From Thermasporomyces sp040195635 (GTDB lineage: Bacteria; Actinomycetota; Actinomycetes; Propionibacteriales; Actinopolymorphaceae), in NCBI RefSeq assembly GCF_040195635.1, contig NZ_JBEFTX010000019.1, positions 94,211-158,210 on the forward strand: a stretch of 64,000 nt of DNA, read 5' to 3'. Below the pieces are notes generated by a model that saw only the letters and a list, made by a program, of their open reading frames with translations, had not been told where the DNA came from and did not search any database. The position numbers were made by a program, and so were the translations under genes. Position 1 is the stretch's first letter, and every line of letters begins with the position of its first letter. Shown here piece after piece: positions 1 to 11,760 of the stretch.

Positions 1-3321
<3,321 letters not shown>

Positions 3322-3401
3322 ACGCTGCTCTGAGGCCGGCGGCAAGGCAGCGATGTCGGCGTTTGCCCGTGGTGCCGCCGCCAGCGGCTCTACGCTGAGA
3401 C

Positions 3402-4100
3402 ATGAACGCCCACGTCCTTCTCGTCGAGGACGATGCCTCCATCAGGGAGATCACCGCCCTTGGCCTGGCGCGGGCGGGGTTCCGGGTCACGACCGCAACC
3501 GATGGCAGCGAGGGCCTCGCGCGGGCGCGGCGGGAAGCGTTCGATCTGCTGCTGCTCGATGTCATGCTGCCGGGGCTCGACGGGTTCGAGGTGTGCCGGC
3601 AGATTCGCCGGACGAGCCGGGTGCCGGTGGTCATGCTCACGGCGCGGACGGACCCCATCGATGTGGTCGTCGGTCTCGAGGGTGGTGCCGACGACTACGT
3701 ACGCAAGCCGTACGAGATCCACGAGCTCATCGCCCGGCTGCGGGCCGTGCTGCGTCGAGCGACCGCGCCGCCGCTGGACACCCCGTTCGCGGTGGGAGAC
3801 CTGGTGGTCGATCCGGCGAGCTACACCGTCCACAAGTGCGGCCGGGAACTCGCCCTCACCGCGACCGAGTTCCGGCTGTTGGTCGAGCTCGCGCGCCGAC
3901 CGGGCCAGGTCTTCACCAGGGAGCTGTTGCTCGACCGCGTGTGGGGGTACGACCGGCTGGGCGACTCGCGGCTCGTCGACGTCGCCGTCCAGCGGCTACG
4001 CGCGAAGGTGGAGGACGATCCGACCCGACCCGTGCTGATCCGGACCGTCCGTGGCGTCGGCTACAAGCTCACGCCCGGCGCGCCAGTCGAGCGTCAGTAG
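3402..4100 (+). CDS. OmpR/PhoB-family response regulator
   Basis: Cytoplasmic two-component response regulator of 232 aa, the usual length for the family. The receiver domain (about 1-118) shows the acidic pocket ED-D at residues 9-11, phosphoacceptor D53 in LLLDVMLPG, T80 and K102 (RKPYE). The C-terminal winged helix (about 130-228) has the family pattern LTATEFRLL and a final VRGVGYKL hairpin. It is followed after 7 bp by the histidine kinase, which is in turn followed by a GerMN lipoprotein, so the three are probably one operon. The order resembles MtrA-MtrB-LpqB, and also CseB/CseC-type systems. The signal sensed cannot be read from the sequence. Confidence 0.93.
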   Translation: MNAHVLLVEDDASIREITALGLARAGFRVTTATDGSEGLARARREAFDLLLLDVMLPGLDGFEVCRQIRRTSRVPVVMLTARTDPIDVVVGLEGGADDYVRKPYEIHELIARLRAVLRRATAPPLDTPFAVGDLVVDPASYTVHKCGRELALTATEFRLLVELARRPGQVFTRELLLDRVWGYDRLGDSRLVDVAVQRLRAKVEDDPTRPVLIRTVRGVGYKLTPGAPVERQ

Positions 4101-4107
4101 GCCTGCC

Positions 4108-5790
4108 ATGGCTCGGCGCACGCTCGTCGCGGGGCGGCCGAGGGTTCCGCAGATGTGGCGGTTCCGGCGCAGGCTGACGATCGCGTTCGTCCTCGTCGCC
4201 GGCGTCTCCGCGGCAGCGCTGGCGATCGGGGCGTACGCACTGGTCCAGAACGCCCGGTTCGCCGAGTCCCTGCAGCGCGCGGAGTCCGACGTACGGTTCC
4301 AGCTCCTGGTGGCCCGTGAGTTCCTGCCGTTGGACAACGACCGCAGCGCCCGGCTGCTCGGGAGTTTCGAACAAAGCGGCCGGCACGTCATCCTCGTGCA
4401 GGACACGCAGGCGGCGGCCTCCAACCCGGGCTTCGATCCGCCGTTGTCGCAGCGCCTCCGCTCGGTCACCGCCAACGGTCAGATCGGGTACGAACGCGTT
4501 GTGGACGTCGGCCGCCACCTGCTCGTCGTCGGTGGTCGGATCCCGGGCTGCACCAGCCCGGAGAGCGTCGGCCCGACAGCACCCGCGTCGACGTGCTCGG
4601 CGGAGCTCTTCGTCGTGTTCGTCGAGGATCGCCTCCATACCGACCTCGCGCAGCTTGCCGCCGCGTTGCTGGGTGGCTGGCTGGGTGTGGTCGCGGTGGC
4701 GACCCTGGTGGGCACGGTGATCGCACGGCGTACCCTCGGCCCGGTCGCACGCGCGAGCGAGGCGGCGCGCGCCGTGGCCGAAGGCCTGCTCGACACGCGC
4801 CTGCCCGCCGAGGGTCGCGACGAGTTCGGCGCGTGGGCCGCGTCGTTCAACCGGATGGCCGGGGCTCTGGAGGCGAAGATCGCCGCGCTGTCGGCGGCGC
4901 AGGAGCGGGAGCGGCGGTTCACCGCCGACGTCGCCCACGAACTGCGTACCCCCGTGACCGCTCTCGTCGCGGCGGCCTCCCTGCTGGCCGACAGCTTCGA
5001 CCGGTTGCCCGCCGAGGCGCGCCGCCCCGCCGAACTGCTGGTGGGCGACGTCCTGCGGCTGCGGCGGCTGGTCGACGAGCTGATGGAGATCTCCCGGCTG
5101 AGTGCGGGTGGTGAGGACGTACGCCGGACGGAGGTCGACCTCTCCGCACTTGTCGCCGCCGTGTTGCGGAGGCACGGCTGGGACCGCTCGGTTCGGGTGG
5201 AAGGGGAGCCCGTCACGTTGCTCAGTGATGAGAGGCGGCTGGAACGCATCGTCGCCAACCTGGTCGGCAACGCGGTCGAGCACGGTGATCCGGGCGCGGA
5301 CGGTGGCGGGATCGCCGTGAGTCTACGCAGGGACGGGCAGTGGGTGTCGATGAGCGTCACCGACCAGGGTCCGGGAATCGCGCGCGAGCACCTGCCCCAC
5401 CTGTTCGAACGCTTCTACAAGGTCGACACGGCCCGTTCCGGCGGCGGCAGCGGCCTCGGACTCGCCATCGTCCGGGAGAACGTCCGCCTGCTCGGCGGGA
5501 CCCTCGAGGTGAGCAGCAACGTTGGTGAGGGGACGCAGTTCCGGTTGCGGCTACCGGTGACCGCCAACCCAGCCCCCACACGAGCTTCCACGCCACGAGC
5601 GCCCGCAGGACCGGTGGCCGCAGGGCCGGTGGCCGCAGGGCCGGTGGCCGCAGGGCCGGTGGCCGCAGGGCCGGCGAGTGCACAGCCCGGGCCGTCGGCA
5701 GCGACACGACTGTTACGCGACGGTGAGGCTGCCGATGAACTCGGCGCGGACCGTGAGGTGCACGAACCTCTCAAGGGGGAAGCACCATGA
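4108..5790 (+). CDS. HAMP-containing sensor histidine kinase
   Basis: Membrane sensor kinase, 560 aa from the ATG at 4108. This start clears the upstream regulator; an ATG at 4153 is an alternative. Transmembrane segments lie near residues 23-46 and 183-205 and enclose an extracellular sensor loop of about 135 residues. A HAMP segment follows, then the HisKA motif FTADVAHELRTP with H277, the N box (NLVGNAVEHG), the G1 box (VTDQGPGIA) and the G2 box (GSGLGLAIV). After the ATPase domain the protein has a low-complexity tail encoded by four perfect 15-bp repeats (5611-5670). Its TGA overlaps the ATG of the lipoprotein gene by 4 bp, which indicates translational coupling. It is the predicted partner of the regulator at 3402. 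Confidence 0.93.
   Translation: MARRTLVAGRPRVPQMWRFRRRLTIAFVLVAGVSAAALAIGAYALVQNARFAESLQRAESDVRFQLLVAREFLPLDNDRSARLLGSFEQSGRHVILVQDTQAAASNPGFDPPLSQRLRSVTANGQIGYERVVDVGRHLLVVGGRIPGCTSPESVGPTAPASTCSAELFVVFVEDRLHTDLAQLAAALLGGWLGVVAVATLVGTVIARRTLGPVARASEAARAVAEGLLDTRLPAEGRDEFGAWAASFNRMAGALEAKIAALSAAQERERRFTADVAHELRTPVTALVAAASLLADSFDRLPAEARRPAELLVGDVLRLRRLVDELMEISRLSAGGEDVRRTEVDLSALVAAVLRRHGWDRSVRVEGEPVTLLSDERRLERIVANLVGNAVEHGDPGADGGGIAVSLRRDGQWVSMSVTDQGPGIAREHLPHLFERFYKVDTARSGGGSGLGLAIVRENVRLLGGTLEVSSNVGEGTQFRLRLPVTANPAPTRASTPRAPAGPVAAGPVAAGPVAAGPVAAGPASAQPGPSAATRLLRDGEAADELGADREVHEPLKGEAP
5611..5670 (+). repeat. Four perfect 15-bp tandem repeats in kinase tail
   Basis: The unit CCGGTGGCCGCAGGG occurs four times without a mismatch and reads in frame as PVAAG repeats in the C-terminal tail of the histidine kinase, beyond the ATPase domain. 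The length is a multiple of three, so gain or loss of a unit would preserve the frame. Such perfect repeats suggest recent slippage. Confidence 0.95.
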
Positions 5791-6878
5791 ACACCCATCT
5801 CACCCGCCCTGTCCCACGCACAACTCACCCTTCCCGCCCCGTCCGCAGCATCCACGCTGTCCGCACTAGCCACGCTGTCCGCACTGTTCGCACTGTCCGC
5901 GCCGGGCGTCGTCGGCTCACTGTTCCGCTGGTCGCACTCGCCCTGGGCGCTTCGCTCGCACTTCCGGCCTGCGTGGCGTCCGGTTCAGGAGCGCTCGGCC
6001 CTGCGCCCACGGTGTCGGCGCCGCGCAGCCAGTCGCCGTCCCCGTCCACGCCGCCGCCCACCACGAAGACGCCTGCGCCGACACCGGGGACGTCGGCGAG
6101 CGAAGGACCGACCCGAACTAGTCCGCCCCGACCGCCCGGCCCGCCGCCCACCACCACGCCGGCGAGTCCCCGGCCCAAGGATCCGGGCTCTCCCGGCAAG
6201 GTCCACACGTTCCAGCTCTGGTTCGTTCGGGACGGCGCGCTGGCCGTGACCAGCAGGACCAGGCCCTGGACGCCCGCCGTCGCCCACCTCGCGGTGACCG
6301 AGCTGGTCGCCGGGCCGTCCGCGGTCGAGGCCGCTGCCGGGATGCGCAGCCCGATTCGTACGGACACGGCGTTCTCGATCGCGTCGTACTCCCGAGGAGT
6401 CGCCAGCATCGACCTGCCGTCGTCGTTCTTCACCGGTGGTCGAACCCTCGCTCGGCAACGACAGGCGCAGGTCGTCTACACGCTGACGCAGTATCCGACG
6501 TTCTCCAAGGTGGAGTTCCGGATCAACGGCGCCGGAAACATGCCGGTCGGACGAGCCGACTACGCCGACCTGCTGCCGCCGATCGTGGTCACGTCGCCGC
6601 ACATCGGCGCGGCCGTCACCAGCCCGGTCACGGTTTCCGGAACCGCGAACGTCTTCGAGGCCACGGTGAGCATTCGCATTCTCGACGCCTCGGGCGCCGA
6701 GATCGCGACCGCCTTCACCACCGCCACCTGCGGAACCGGCTGCCGGGGGAGCTACTCCACAGCCGTCCGCTTCGCGGTCGGCAGAACCCAACCCGGGACG
6801 ATCCAGGTGTACGAAGTGTCAGCCGAGAACGGCTCACGGATCCACGTGGTCGACATCCCGGTCACCCTCAGTCCGTGA
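5787..6878 (+). CDS. GerMN/Gmad2 lipoprotein
   Basis: Predicted cell-surface lipoprotein, 363 aa. A hydrophobic stretch (VPLVALALGASLALPAC) ends in a lipobox with C62, but an unusually long, arginine-rich leader of about 44 residues (repeated VRT) precedes it, so a later start is possible. After a Pro/Ser/Thr linker (about 68-130) comes a GerMN domain (about 140-265, including FVRDGALAVTSR and AQVVYTLTQYPTFSKVEF). The C-terminal immunoglobulin-like Gmad2 domain (about 270-360) starts at VTSPHIGAAVTSPVTVSG. Its ATG overlaps the kinase stop in an ATGA junction. GerMN lipoproteins of the LpqB type accompany MtrAB kinases in actinobacteria, so an accessory or sensor role for the kinase is inferred. 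Confidence 0.87.
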   Translation: MNTHLTRPVPRTTHPSRPVRSIHAVRTSHAVRTVRTVRAGRRRLTVPLVALALGASLALPACVASGSGALGPAPTVSAPRSQSPSPSTPPPTTKTPAPTPGTSASEGPTRTSPPRPPGPPPTTTPASPRPKDPGSPGKVHTFQLWFVRDGALAVTSRTRPWTPAVAHLAVTELVAGPSAVEAAAGMRSPIRTDTAFSIASYSRGVASIDLPSSFFTGGRTLARQRQAQVVYTLTQYPTFSKVEFRINGAGNMPVGRADYADLLPPIVVTSPHIGAAVTSPVTVSGTANVFEATVSIRILDASGAEIATAFTTATCGTGCRGSYSTAVRFAVGRTQPGTIQVYEVSAENGSRIHVVDIPVTLSP

Positions 6879-6912
6879 CCCGATCCGATGATCGCGGTCC
6901 GGAGTCGGGTCA
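6876..6912. terminator. Bidirectional hairpin between convergent genes
   Basis: TGACCCGA (6876-6883) pairs with TCGGGTCA (6905-6912), and TCCG pairs with CGGA inside the loop. The hairpin spans the stop of the lipoprotein gene and the stop of the convergent acetyltransferase gene. It has no T tract, as is common in high-GC actinobacteria. Confidence 0.6.
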
Positions 6913-7467
6913 GCGAAGATCCTTGGTGAGCCACAGGATCAGGTCGTGCCCGATGGTCACCGTGGTGCCCTCACCGACGGGCGTGGCGCCGACACACGCG
7001 CCGCGCCCGTCGGGGATGTAGCCGCGCCTGGCATACATCCGCTGCGCCGGGCCGTACTCGTCGAACAGGCCGACGGTGATGCCGAGAGTCGCGGCTCCAC
7101 GGTCCCGGGCGAGTCGTTCGGCGGTGTCCATCAGCCTCGTCGCGATGCCCTGCCGGCGGAATGGTCCCGCCACCGAGACCTGGTGGAGCAGGGGTATGCC
7201 GTGGTCCCTGAAGCCGGCATACCTGGACTCCCACCGGATGGTGGCGATGCCGACAGCCTCGTCGCCGTGCATGGCGACGAAACTGGACCCGCCGCCGGAG
7301 GGGTGGTCCTCCAGGTGTTCGTCGGCCTTCGCCTCGCTGCCGGTCACCCAGTCGGTCAGGAACCGGATGGTGGGTGGCAGGAGCGCGGGAACGACCGGCT
7401 TGATGCTGACATTCGAGGTGGCCACCACGGCAGGCTCGACGACAACCGCCGCCTGACGCAACACCAT
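6910..7467 (-). CDS. GNAT-family N-acetyltransferase
   Basis: Predicted cytoplasmic acetyl-CoA-dependent acetyltransferase, 185 aa. The GNAT core is visible: beta-4 (LLHQVSVAGPF) runs into the acetyl-CoA P-loop motif RRQGIATRL, followed by helix LMDTAERLARDRGAATLGI and the C-terminal motif YGPAQRMYARRGY. The start is uncertain: the first 15-20 residues (VLRQAAVVVEPAVVATSN) do not resemble the fold, and an in-frame GTG lies within them. It ends against the hairpin shared with the convergent lipoprotein gene. The substrate is not predictable. Confidence 0.85.
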   Translation of the reverse strand: MVLRQAAVVVEPAVVATSNVSIKPVVPALLPPTIRFLTDWVTGSEAKADEHLEDHPSGGGSSFVAMHGDEAVGIATIRWESRYAGFRDHGIPLLHQVSVAGPFRRQGIATRLMDTAERLARDRGAATLGITVGLFDEYGPAQRMYARRGYIPDGRGACVGATPVGEGTTVTIGHDLILWLTKDLR

Positions 7468-7536
7468 TCGCGCGCGGTGTCTGCGGGGATCGGGGATCGT
7501 ACGCGGGGTCGGACGGAGTGCCGGCTAGGACAGGGC

Positions 7537-8802
7537 CTAGGACCGAGCCAGCGCTGTGGCGGCCTCGACCAGGCGTTCCGCCGATCCGGGAGCGAACGGT
7601 CCGCGCAGGCCGTAGTAGCGGTGAGCCTCCTCGACTTCGTACCCACCGAACGCATACTCCGGCGAGGTCGGGAGGTAGCCCGGGCACCCGTCCGTGTAGC
7701 CCGCCACCATCGTGACCGCCGCGGGCCTCTGACCGACCGCCGCCCGGATGTCGAGCCCGAGCTGGGCGAACGGCTCTCCCGGCAGGGTGACGATCCGTAC
7801 GCCGGCCCAGTCGAGAACCCCCACGGGCGCGGGCCACCGGCGTTCGCCCCTGCCGGCGATGCGTTCTGACCAGTCGAGCCAGTACCGCATCAGTGCCGTG
7901 AGGCCCGGGTCGGTGCCGGGATCGGCGGCGAGGCGTCGCCACTCGTCGACCCCGTCCACCCCAGGGTCGTCAGCGATGTCCAGGTCCAGCGTGGTCCTGG
8001 CCGCGCGCACCGGCCCAGCGTGTGCGACCAGGCGGGCGTCCAGCACCGCGGCCGCGAGCGTTTCACCCGCCTGCTCGGCGGCGGCGAAGGTCCTGGACAT
8101 CGAGGCCTGCTGGGTGACGGACGCGCTCGCCGCGTGTCCGGTGTTCGCGTCGCCCGCACACCCGGTGAGGAACAGCGCCACACAGCCCGGATGGCGCGCC
8201 TCGACCAGCCGGCGTACCACGCCCGGATAGTCGGCGCTGAGCAACGTGTTGTCCGCGCCGAGGACGACCGGATGGCAGGCGTACGACATCACCACCGCGA
8301 CGGAAGCGCCATCGTCGGCAACGAGCCGTACCACCGGCAGGCTGTGGTCGACCGGACCATCGATACGCCGCCGGTTGCGTGCCACGTCGACCTCGGCGGC
8401 GTAGCCGGCCAGCACCTGCACGGGCACGCGCCGCCGGACGGCCGCGGCGATCGCCTCCACACAGGCGTCCTCCAGCTTCGCCAGCCAGACCGCGTCGACA
8501 CCGCCGCCCAGCCGGCCGGGCACGCTGGCGGGACCACTGTGGGTATGCGTGGCGTGGATGCGTACGCCCTCATCGGGCAGCGGGCACCGCCGTGCCACCG
8601 TGGCGCAGAAGTCCTCGTGCAGGCCCACCACGTCGACCGCGACCAGCGCCGTGTCCTCGAGACAGACCGCCCGCACCGTGATCGGGTCGTGGACGCCGGT
8701 CGCCGGGCCCAGGCGGGCCGCGTAGCCGGACATCGTGGCGCCCGCGGGCGGTGTCACGTCGACCACGGCGGCCCCTGCGCGTACCGTCCGTTCGCCACTC
8801 AT
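7537..8802 (-). CDS. Neutral/alkaline ceramidase-like hydrolase
   Basis: Protein of 421 aa related to the N-terminal domain of neutral/alkaline non-lysosomal ceramidases. The ATG at 8802 is chosen because it overlaps the stop of the upstream epimerase gene (ATGA) and starts right at the domain (RAGAAVVDVTPPAGATMSGY). Putative zinc ligands are visible in HATHTHSGP and YACHPVVLG, with LFLTGCAGDANTG in the active-site region. It lacks an obvious signal peptide and the C-terminal domain of true ceramidases, so it is probably cytoplasmic and its substrate need not be ceramide. It is the last gene of a minus-strand unit with a symporter and an AGE epimerase, which suggests cleavage of an imported small amide or sugar conjugate (inference). 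Confidence 0.82.
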   Translation of the reverse strand: MSGERTVRAGAAVVDVTPPAGATMSGYAARLGPATGVHDPITVRAVCLEDTALVAVDVVGLHEDFCATVARRCPLPDEGVRIHATHTHSGPASVPGRLGGGVDAVWLAKLEDACVEAIAAAVRRRVPVQVLAGYAAEVDVARNRRRIDGPVDHSLPVVRLVADDGASVAVVMSYACHPVVLGADNTLLSADYPGVVRRLVEARHPGCVALFLTGCAGDANTGHAASASVTQQASMSRTFAAAEQAGETLAAAVLDARLVAHAGPVRAARTTLDLDIADDPGVDGVDEWRRLAADPGTDPGLTALMRYWLDWSERIAGRGERRWPAPVGVLDWAGVRIVTLPGEPFAQLGLDIRAAVGQRPAAVTMVAGYTDGCPGYLPTSPEYAFGGYEVEEAHRYYGLRGPFAPGSAERLVEAATALARS

Positions 8803-10109
8803 GCGATCACCCTCCCGGAGCGGCCACCCTCCGGCGGCAGCGGGTCGTGGGCCAGTTCGCCCAGGAGCAGCAGCGCGCGGGCGATGTGGAACGGATCCTT
8901 GACGGGGAGCGCGACGGTGGCCTCCAAGGGACTCCCGTCGCGCCGGCGGATCTGGATCCACTCCTGTCCCGGACCGGCCGGGAAGGTCGCCATCGTGTAC
9001 GCACGCAGCCGTTCGTACCACTCGGCGACGTCCGCCCGGCCGGTCTGAGCGCCGAGCAGGGCCAACGTGTAGAGCGCCTCCGCATGTGGCCACCAGAGCT
9101 TGGTGTCCCAGGTGTCGGCGACCAGCGCCTCGTAGCGATCGTCCGTACGCCTGCCGCGCGGTTCGCCCCCGTCCCGGTCGGCGAACCGGAACAACCCGCC
9201 GTGCTCGTCGTCCCAGCCGATCCGGCAGGCGTGGACCGCGACGTCACACAGGTCGTCCAGGCGGTCGGCGAGGCTGCCCGGCGCGAGATCCGCCGCGTGC
9301 CGCAGGAACCACAGGGCCTCGAGCACGTGCCCCGGTGCCCGGTGCCGCGCCAGCATGGTGTCGTCCCGGCCGGACACGAGAGGGGGCATCTCGGCGACGT
9401 CCGCTTCGCGCAGGTGCGTCCGTTCGATCTGGGCGACGGCGTCCGAGACGATGCCCGCCGACCGGTCGGATCCCGTCGCGCGGTGCACCTGCTCGCCCAC
9501 ACCGGTCAGGATCATCGGGAGGGCGAACGACGCGTGCCCGGCCGGCACGGGATAGGGCGCCGACTCGAACGTCCCGGCGGCGATGCGTTCCGCGGCTGTG
9601 GCGAGCAGCCGCTCGCCGAGGTCGGTCCACCGCTCACCGTCCGGCGCCTCGACGACGCGCTCGGCCTGGGCAAGGCCGGCGAAGCCCAGCGCGGCGAACA
9701 GGTCCGCGAACACGCTGGCCTCACCGGCACCCGGCTTCGGCCGCCCGGCGCGGTCGGTCACGAACACCGTCGTCCCGTCCGGCCGCACGGCGTGGTCGCG
9801 GACGAAGGCAGCGGTGGACCGGGCCTGCGCAAGGTAAATCGCGGGATCGAGATCGCCCACCCCACGGGCGGCGGCCGTCGCGACCCGCGCCATCAGCCAG
9901 ACCCAGCGCCCCTGCGACCAGGTGTACTTGTCGGTCGACACGAGCGTCGTACCCGCGTTGTTCCAGCAGGTGAACACGCCGCCGTGCTCGCGGTCGGGGC
10001 CGTGCTGCATCCACCAGGCGAGCACATCATCGACGAGGTGCCGCCCGATGGCGGTGTTGGCTTCGATCGGATTGGCCCCGATCGGGTCGGCCTCAGCCGG
10101 CTCGGGCAT
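8799..10109 (-). CDS. AGE-family sugar epimerase/isomerase
   Basis: Predicted cytoplasmic (alpha/alpha)6-barrel enzyme of the N-acylglucosamine 2-epimerase / cellobiose 2-epimerase family, 436 aa. Family features include the N-terminal WWMQHGPDREHGGVFTCWN, TKYTW-like TDKYTWSQGRWVWLMAR, HVLEALWFLRHA and the C-terminal DTKLWWPHAEALYTLALLG with EWYERL. Members interconvert C2 epimers or aldose/ketose forms of unphosphorylated sugars; which sugar is not determined. It overlaps the upstream symporter gene by 17 bp and the downstream ceramidase-like gene by 4 bp, so the three are co-translated. The import gene next door suggests that it handles the transported sugar. Confidence 0.88.
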   Translation of the reverse strand: MPEPAEADPIGANPIEANTAIGRHLVDDVLAWWMQHGPDREHGGVFTCWNNAGTTLVSTDKYTWSQGRWVWLMARVATAAARGVGDLDPAIYLAQARSTAAFVRDHAVRPDGTTVFVTDRAGRPKPGAGEASVFADLFAALGFAGLAQAERVVEAPDGERWTDLGERLLATAAERIAAGTFESAPYPVPAGHASFALPMILTGVGEQVHRATGSDRSAGIVSDAVAQIERTHLREADVAEMPPLVSGRDDTMLARHRAPGHVLEALWFLRHAADLAPGSLADRLDDLCDVAVHACRIGWDDEHGGLFRFADRDGGEPRGRRTDDRYEALVADTWDTKLWWPHAEALYTLALLGAQTGRADVAEWYERLRAYTMATFPAGPGQEWIQIRRRDGSPLEATVALPVKDPFHIARALLLLGELAHDPLPPEGGRSGRVIA

Positions 10110-11628
10110 CGGCGCGCTCCGGTGTGCCGGCGTCGTCGGCGTCGGTGGACAGGGCTTCGACCAGTTCGGCGGAGCGCACGTCGTGCCACGGCCGAACCAA
10201 CCCGATGAGGATGTACGCCAGCAGCGCGACGACCACCGGTCCGCCGACCTGGACCGCCGTCACCAGGTCGGGCGCCAGCGAGACGACCCAGGCGTCGATG
10301 ACGTACCTCGTGACGACGAACGTCGCCAGGCCAGCCGCCCAGGACAGGATCGCGGCCGCCGGCCCGCAGCGCCGGAACGCCGGAAGCAGGCCGAACAGCA
10401 TCGGGATCGCGATCGGCCCGACGAGAGCGCCGAACCACAAGATGATCAGGCCGAGGACGCCGCCGAAGCTGTCGGCGGTGAGTGCGATGACCATGCTCAG
10501 CGCGATGAAGGTGAAGACGCTGATCCGCCCGACGACGAGCTCCGTGCGCGCTGCCGCGCCGCGGATGCCGCGCCACACGGCGGGCAGGATGTCGCGGGTG
10601 ACCACTGCGGAGATGGCGTTCGCGTCGGATCCGGTCATCGCCATGGTGTGCGAGAAGAGTCCGGCGAGGACGAGGCCGACGAGCCCCACCGGCAGCAGTT
10701 CCTTGGTGAGCAGGGCGTACGACTGCTCCGGGTTCGCGAGGTCGGGCAGCAGCAGTGGCGCCGCCCACATGGGGAAGAACATCACCAGCGGCCACCCGAG
10801 GTACAGGCCGGCGGAGAGCAGCGCGGCCCGGCGGGCGGTGCTGCCCCTCGGCGAGGCGATGAAGCGCTGCGCGAGGTTCCAGGTGCCGCCGTTGTAGGAC
10901 AGGGTGTTGATGAGCAGGTAGACCAGGACGAACAACGGGGTGTACTGCCCGCTGAACGGTTCGGCGTTGCCCTCGGGCAGGTCGCCCCACATGGTCCAGA
11001 TCGACGAGACGCCGCCGAGGTGGGCCAGCACCGCGACGAACATCACGACGCCGGCGACGAGTTGGATGAGGAACTGGCCCAGGTCGGTGAGCGCGTCGGC
11101 CCACAGCCCGCCGATGGTCGAGTAGATCAGCGTGACGCCGCCGGTGAGCAGGACACCCCACGCGAGGGGTACGCCGGCGAACACGTTCAGCAGCAGGGCC
11201 GTGGCGGTCCACTTGGCGCCGACGTCGAAGACCTTGAGTGCCGTGCCACTCCAGGCGAGCACCTGTTGCGTCGGGAGGTTGTAGCGGATCTTGAGGTACT
11301 CCAGCGGCGAGATCACCCCGAGCCGCATGCGCAGTCGTGGCCAGCGAGGTACGAACACGAAAGCACCCACGAGCATGGCGAAGGTGATGCCGAGCGCCCA
11401 CCAGATGTAGAGAACGAACCCCTCGGTGTAGGCGATCGCCGCGTACCCGACGAACACCGCCGCGCTGTAACCCGACATGTGGTGCGAGATGCCCGAGAGC
11501 CACCACGGCATCCTGCCGCCTGCGGCGAAGAAGTCGGCCGCGTTGTGGATGCGCGCCTTCGCCCACATCCCGATGGCCACCATCACGACGAAGTAGCCGA
11601 CGACCACCGTCCAGTCCAACGCCGACAT
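10093..11628 (-). CDS. Sodium:solute symporter (SSS family)
   Basis: Polytopic inner-membrane symporter, 511 aa, with about 13 hydrophobic segments of the LeuT-fold SSS family. The start at ATG 11628 is preferred over an in-frame codon 24 bp upstream because GAGGAG sits six bases before it. Recognisable family elements are an early ADFFAAGGRMPWWLSGISHHMSGYSAAVFVG split here by its GGR turn, GLFSHTMAMTGSDANAIS, and a final cytoplasmic tail rich in acidic residues. Homologues import sugars, sialic acid, proline or pantothenate with sodium; the AGE-epimerase partner favours a sugar or sugar derivative. Four 13-bp direct repeats and a TTGACC element precede it. Confidence 0.9.
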   Translation of the reverse strand: MSALDWTVVVGYFVVMVAIGMWAKARIHNAADFFAAGGRMPWWLSGISHHMSGYSAAVFVGYAAIAYTEGFVLYIWWALGITFAMLVGAFVFVPRWPRLRMRLGVISPLEYLKIRYNLPTQQVLAWSGTALKVFDVGAKWTATALLLNVFAGVPLAWGVLLTGGVTLIYSTIGGLWADALTDLGQFLIQLVAGVVMFVAVLAHLGGVSSIWTMWGDLPEGNAEPFSGQYTPLFVLVYLLINTLSYNGGTWNLAQRFIASPRGSTARRAALLSAGLYLGWPLVMFFPMWAAPLLLPDLANPEQSYALLTKELLPVGLVGLVLAGLFSHTMAMTGSDANAISAVVTRDILPAVWRGIRGAAARTELVVGRISVFTFIALSMVIALTADSFGGVLGLIILWFGALVGPIAIPMLFGLLPAFRRCGPAAAILSWAAGLATFVVTRYVIDAWVVSLAPDLVTAVQVGGPVVVALLAYILIGLVRPWHDVRSAELVEALSTDADDAGTPERADARAG

Positions 11629-11672
11629 GACGTCTCCTCGCTGGGTTGACACCGCCTGGCTCCTGGCCAGCC

Positions 11673-11701
11673 ACCTTGGCGTGCAATCGGTTGCCGGTCA
11701 A
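11673..11701 (-). promoter_or_regulatory. Candidate promoter of symporter operon
   Basis: On the minus strand TTGACC (11701-11696) is followed after 17 bp by CAAGGT (11678-11673), a weak -10. It lies about 45 bp before the symporter start and directly downstream of the 13-bp repeat array. The call rests on motif and spacing alone. Confidence 0.35.
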
Positions 11702-11751
11702 CCTGGCAAGCGAACCTGGCGAGCCAACTCGGCAAGCCAACTCGGCAAGCC
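11700..11751 (-). repeat. Four 13-bp direct repeats upstream of symporter
   Basis: Four adjoining 13-bp units read on the minus strand as GGCTTGCCGAGTT twice, GGCTCGCCAGGTT and CGCTTGCCAGGTT, with no spacer. They abut the TTGACC candidate -35 and lie between the tetR-like stop and the symporter start. Exact helical-scale repetition next to a -35 is the usual geometry of an array of regulator sites; the neighbouring TetR protein is one candidate ligand. Confidence 0.85.
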
Positions 11752-11760
11752 AGCCTGCGG

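Noticed and set aside
5611..5670. Regularly repeated units that might suggest a CRISPR array.
   Set aside because: The units are 15 bp with no spacers and lie in frame within the kinase gene.
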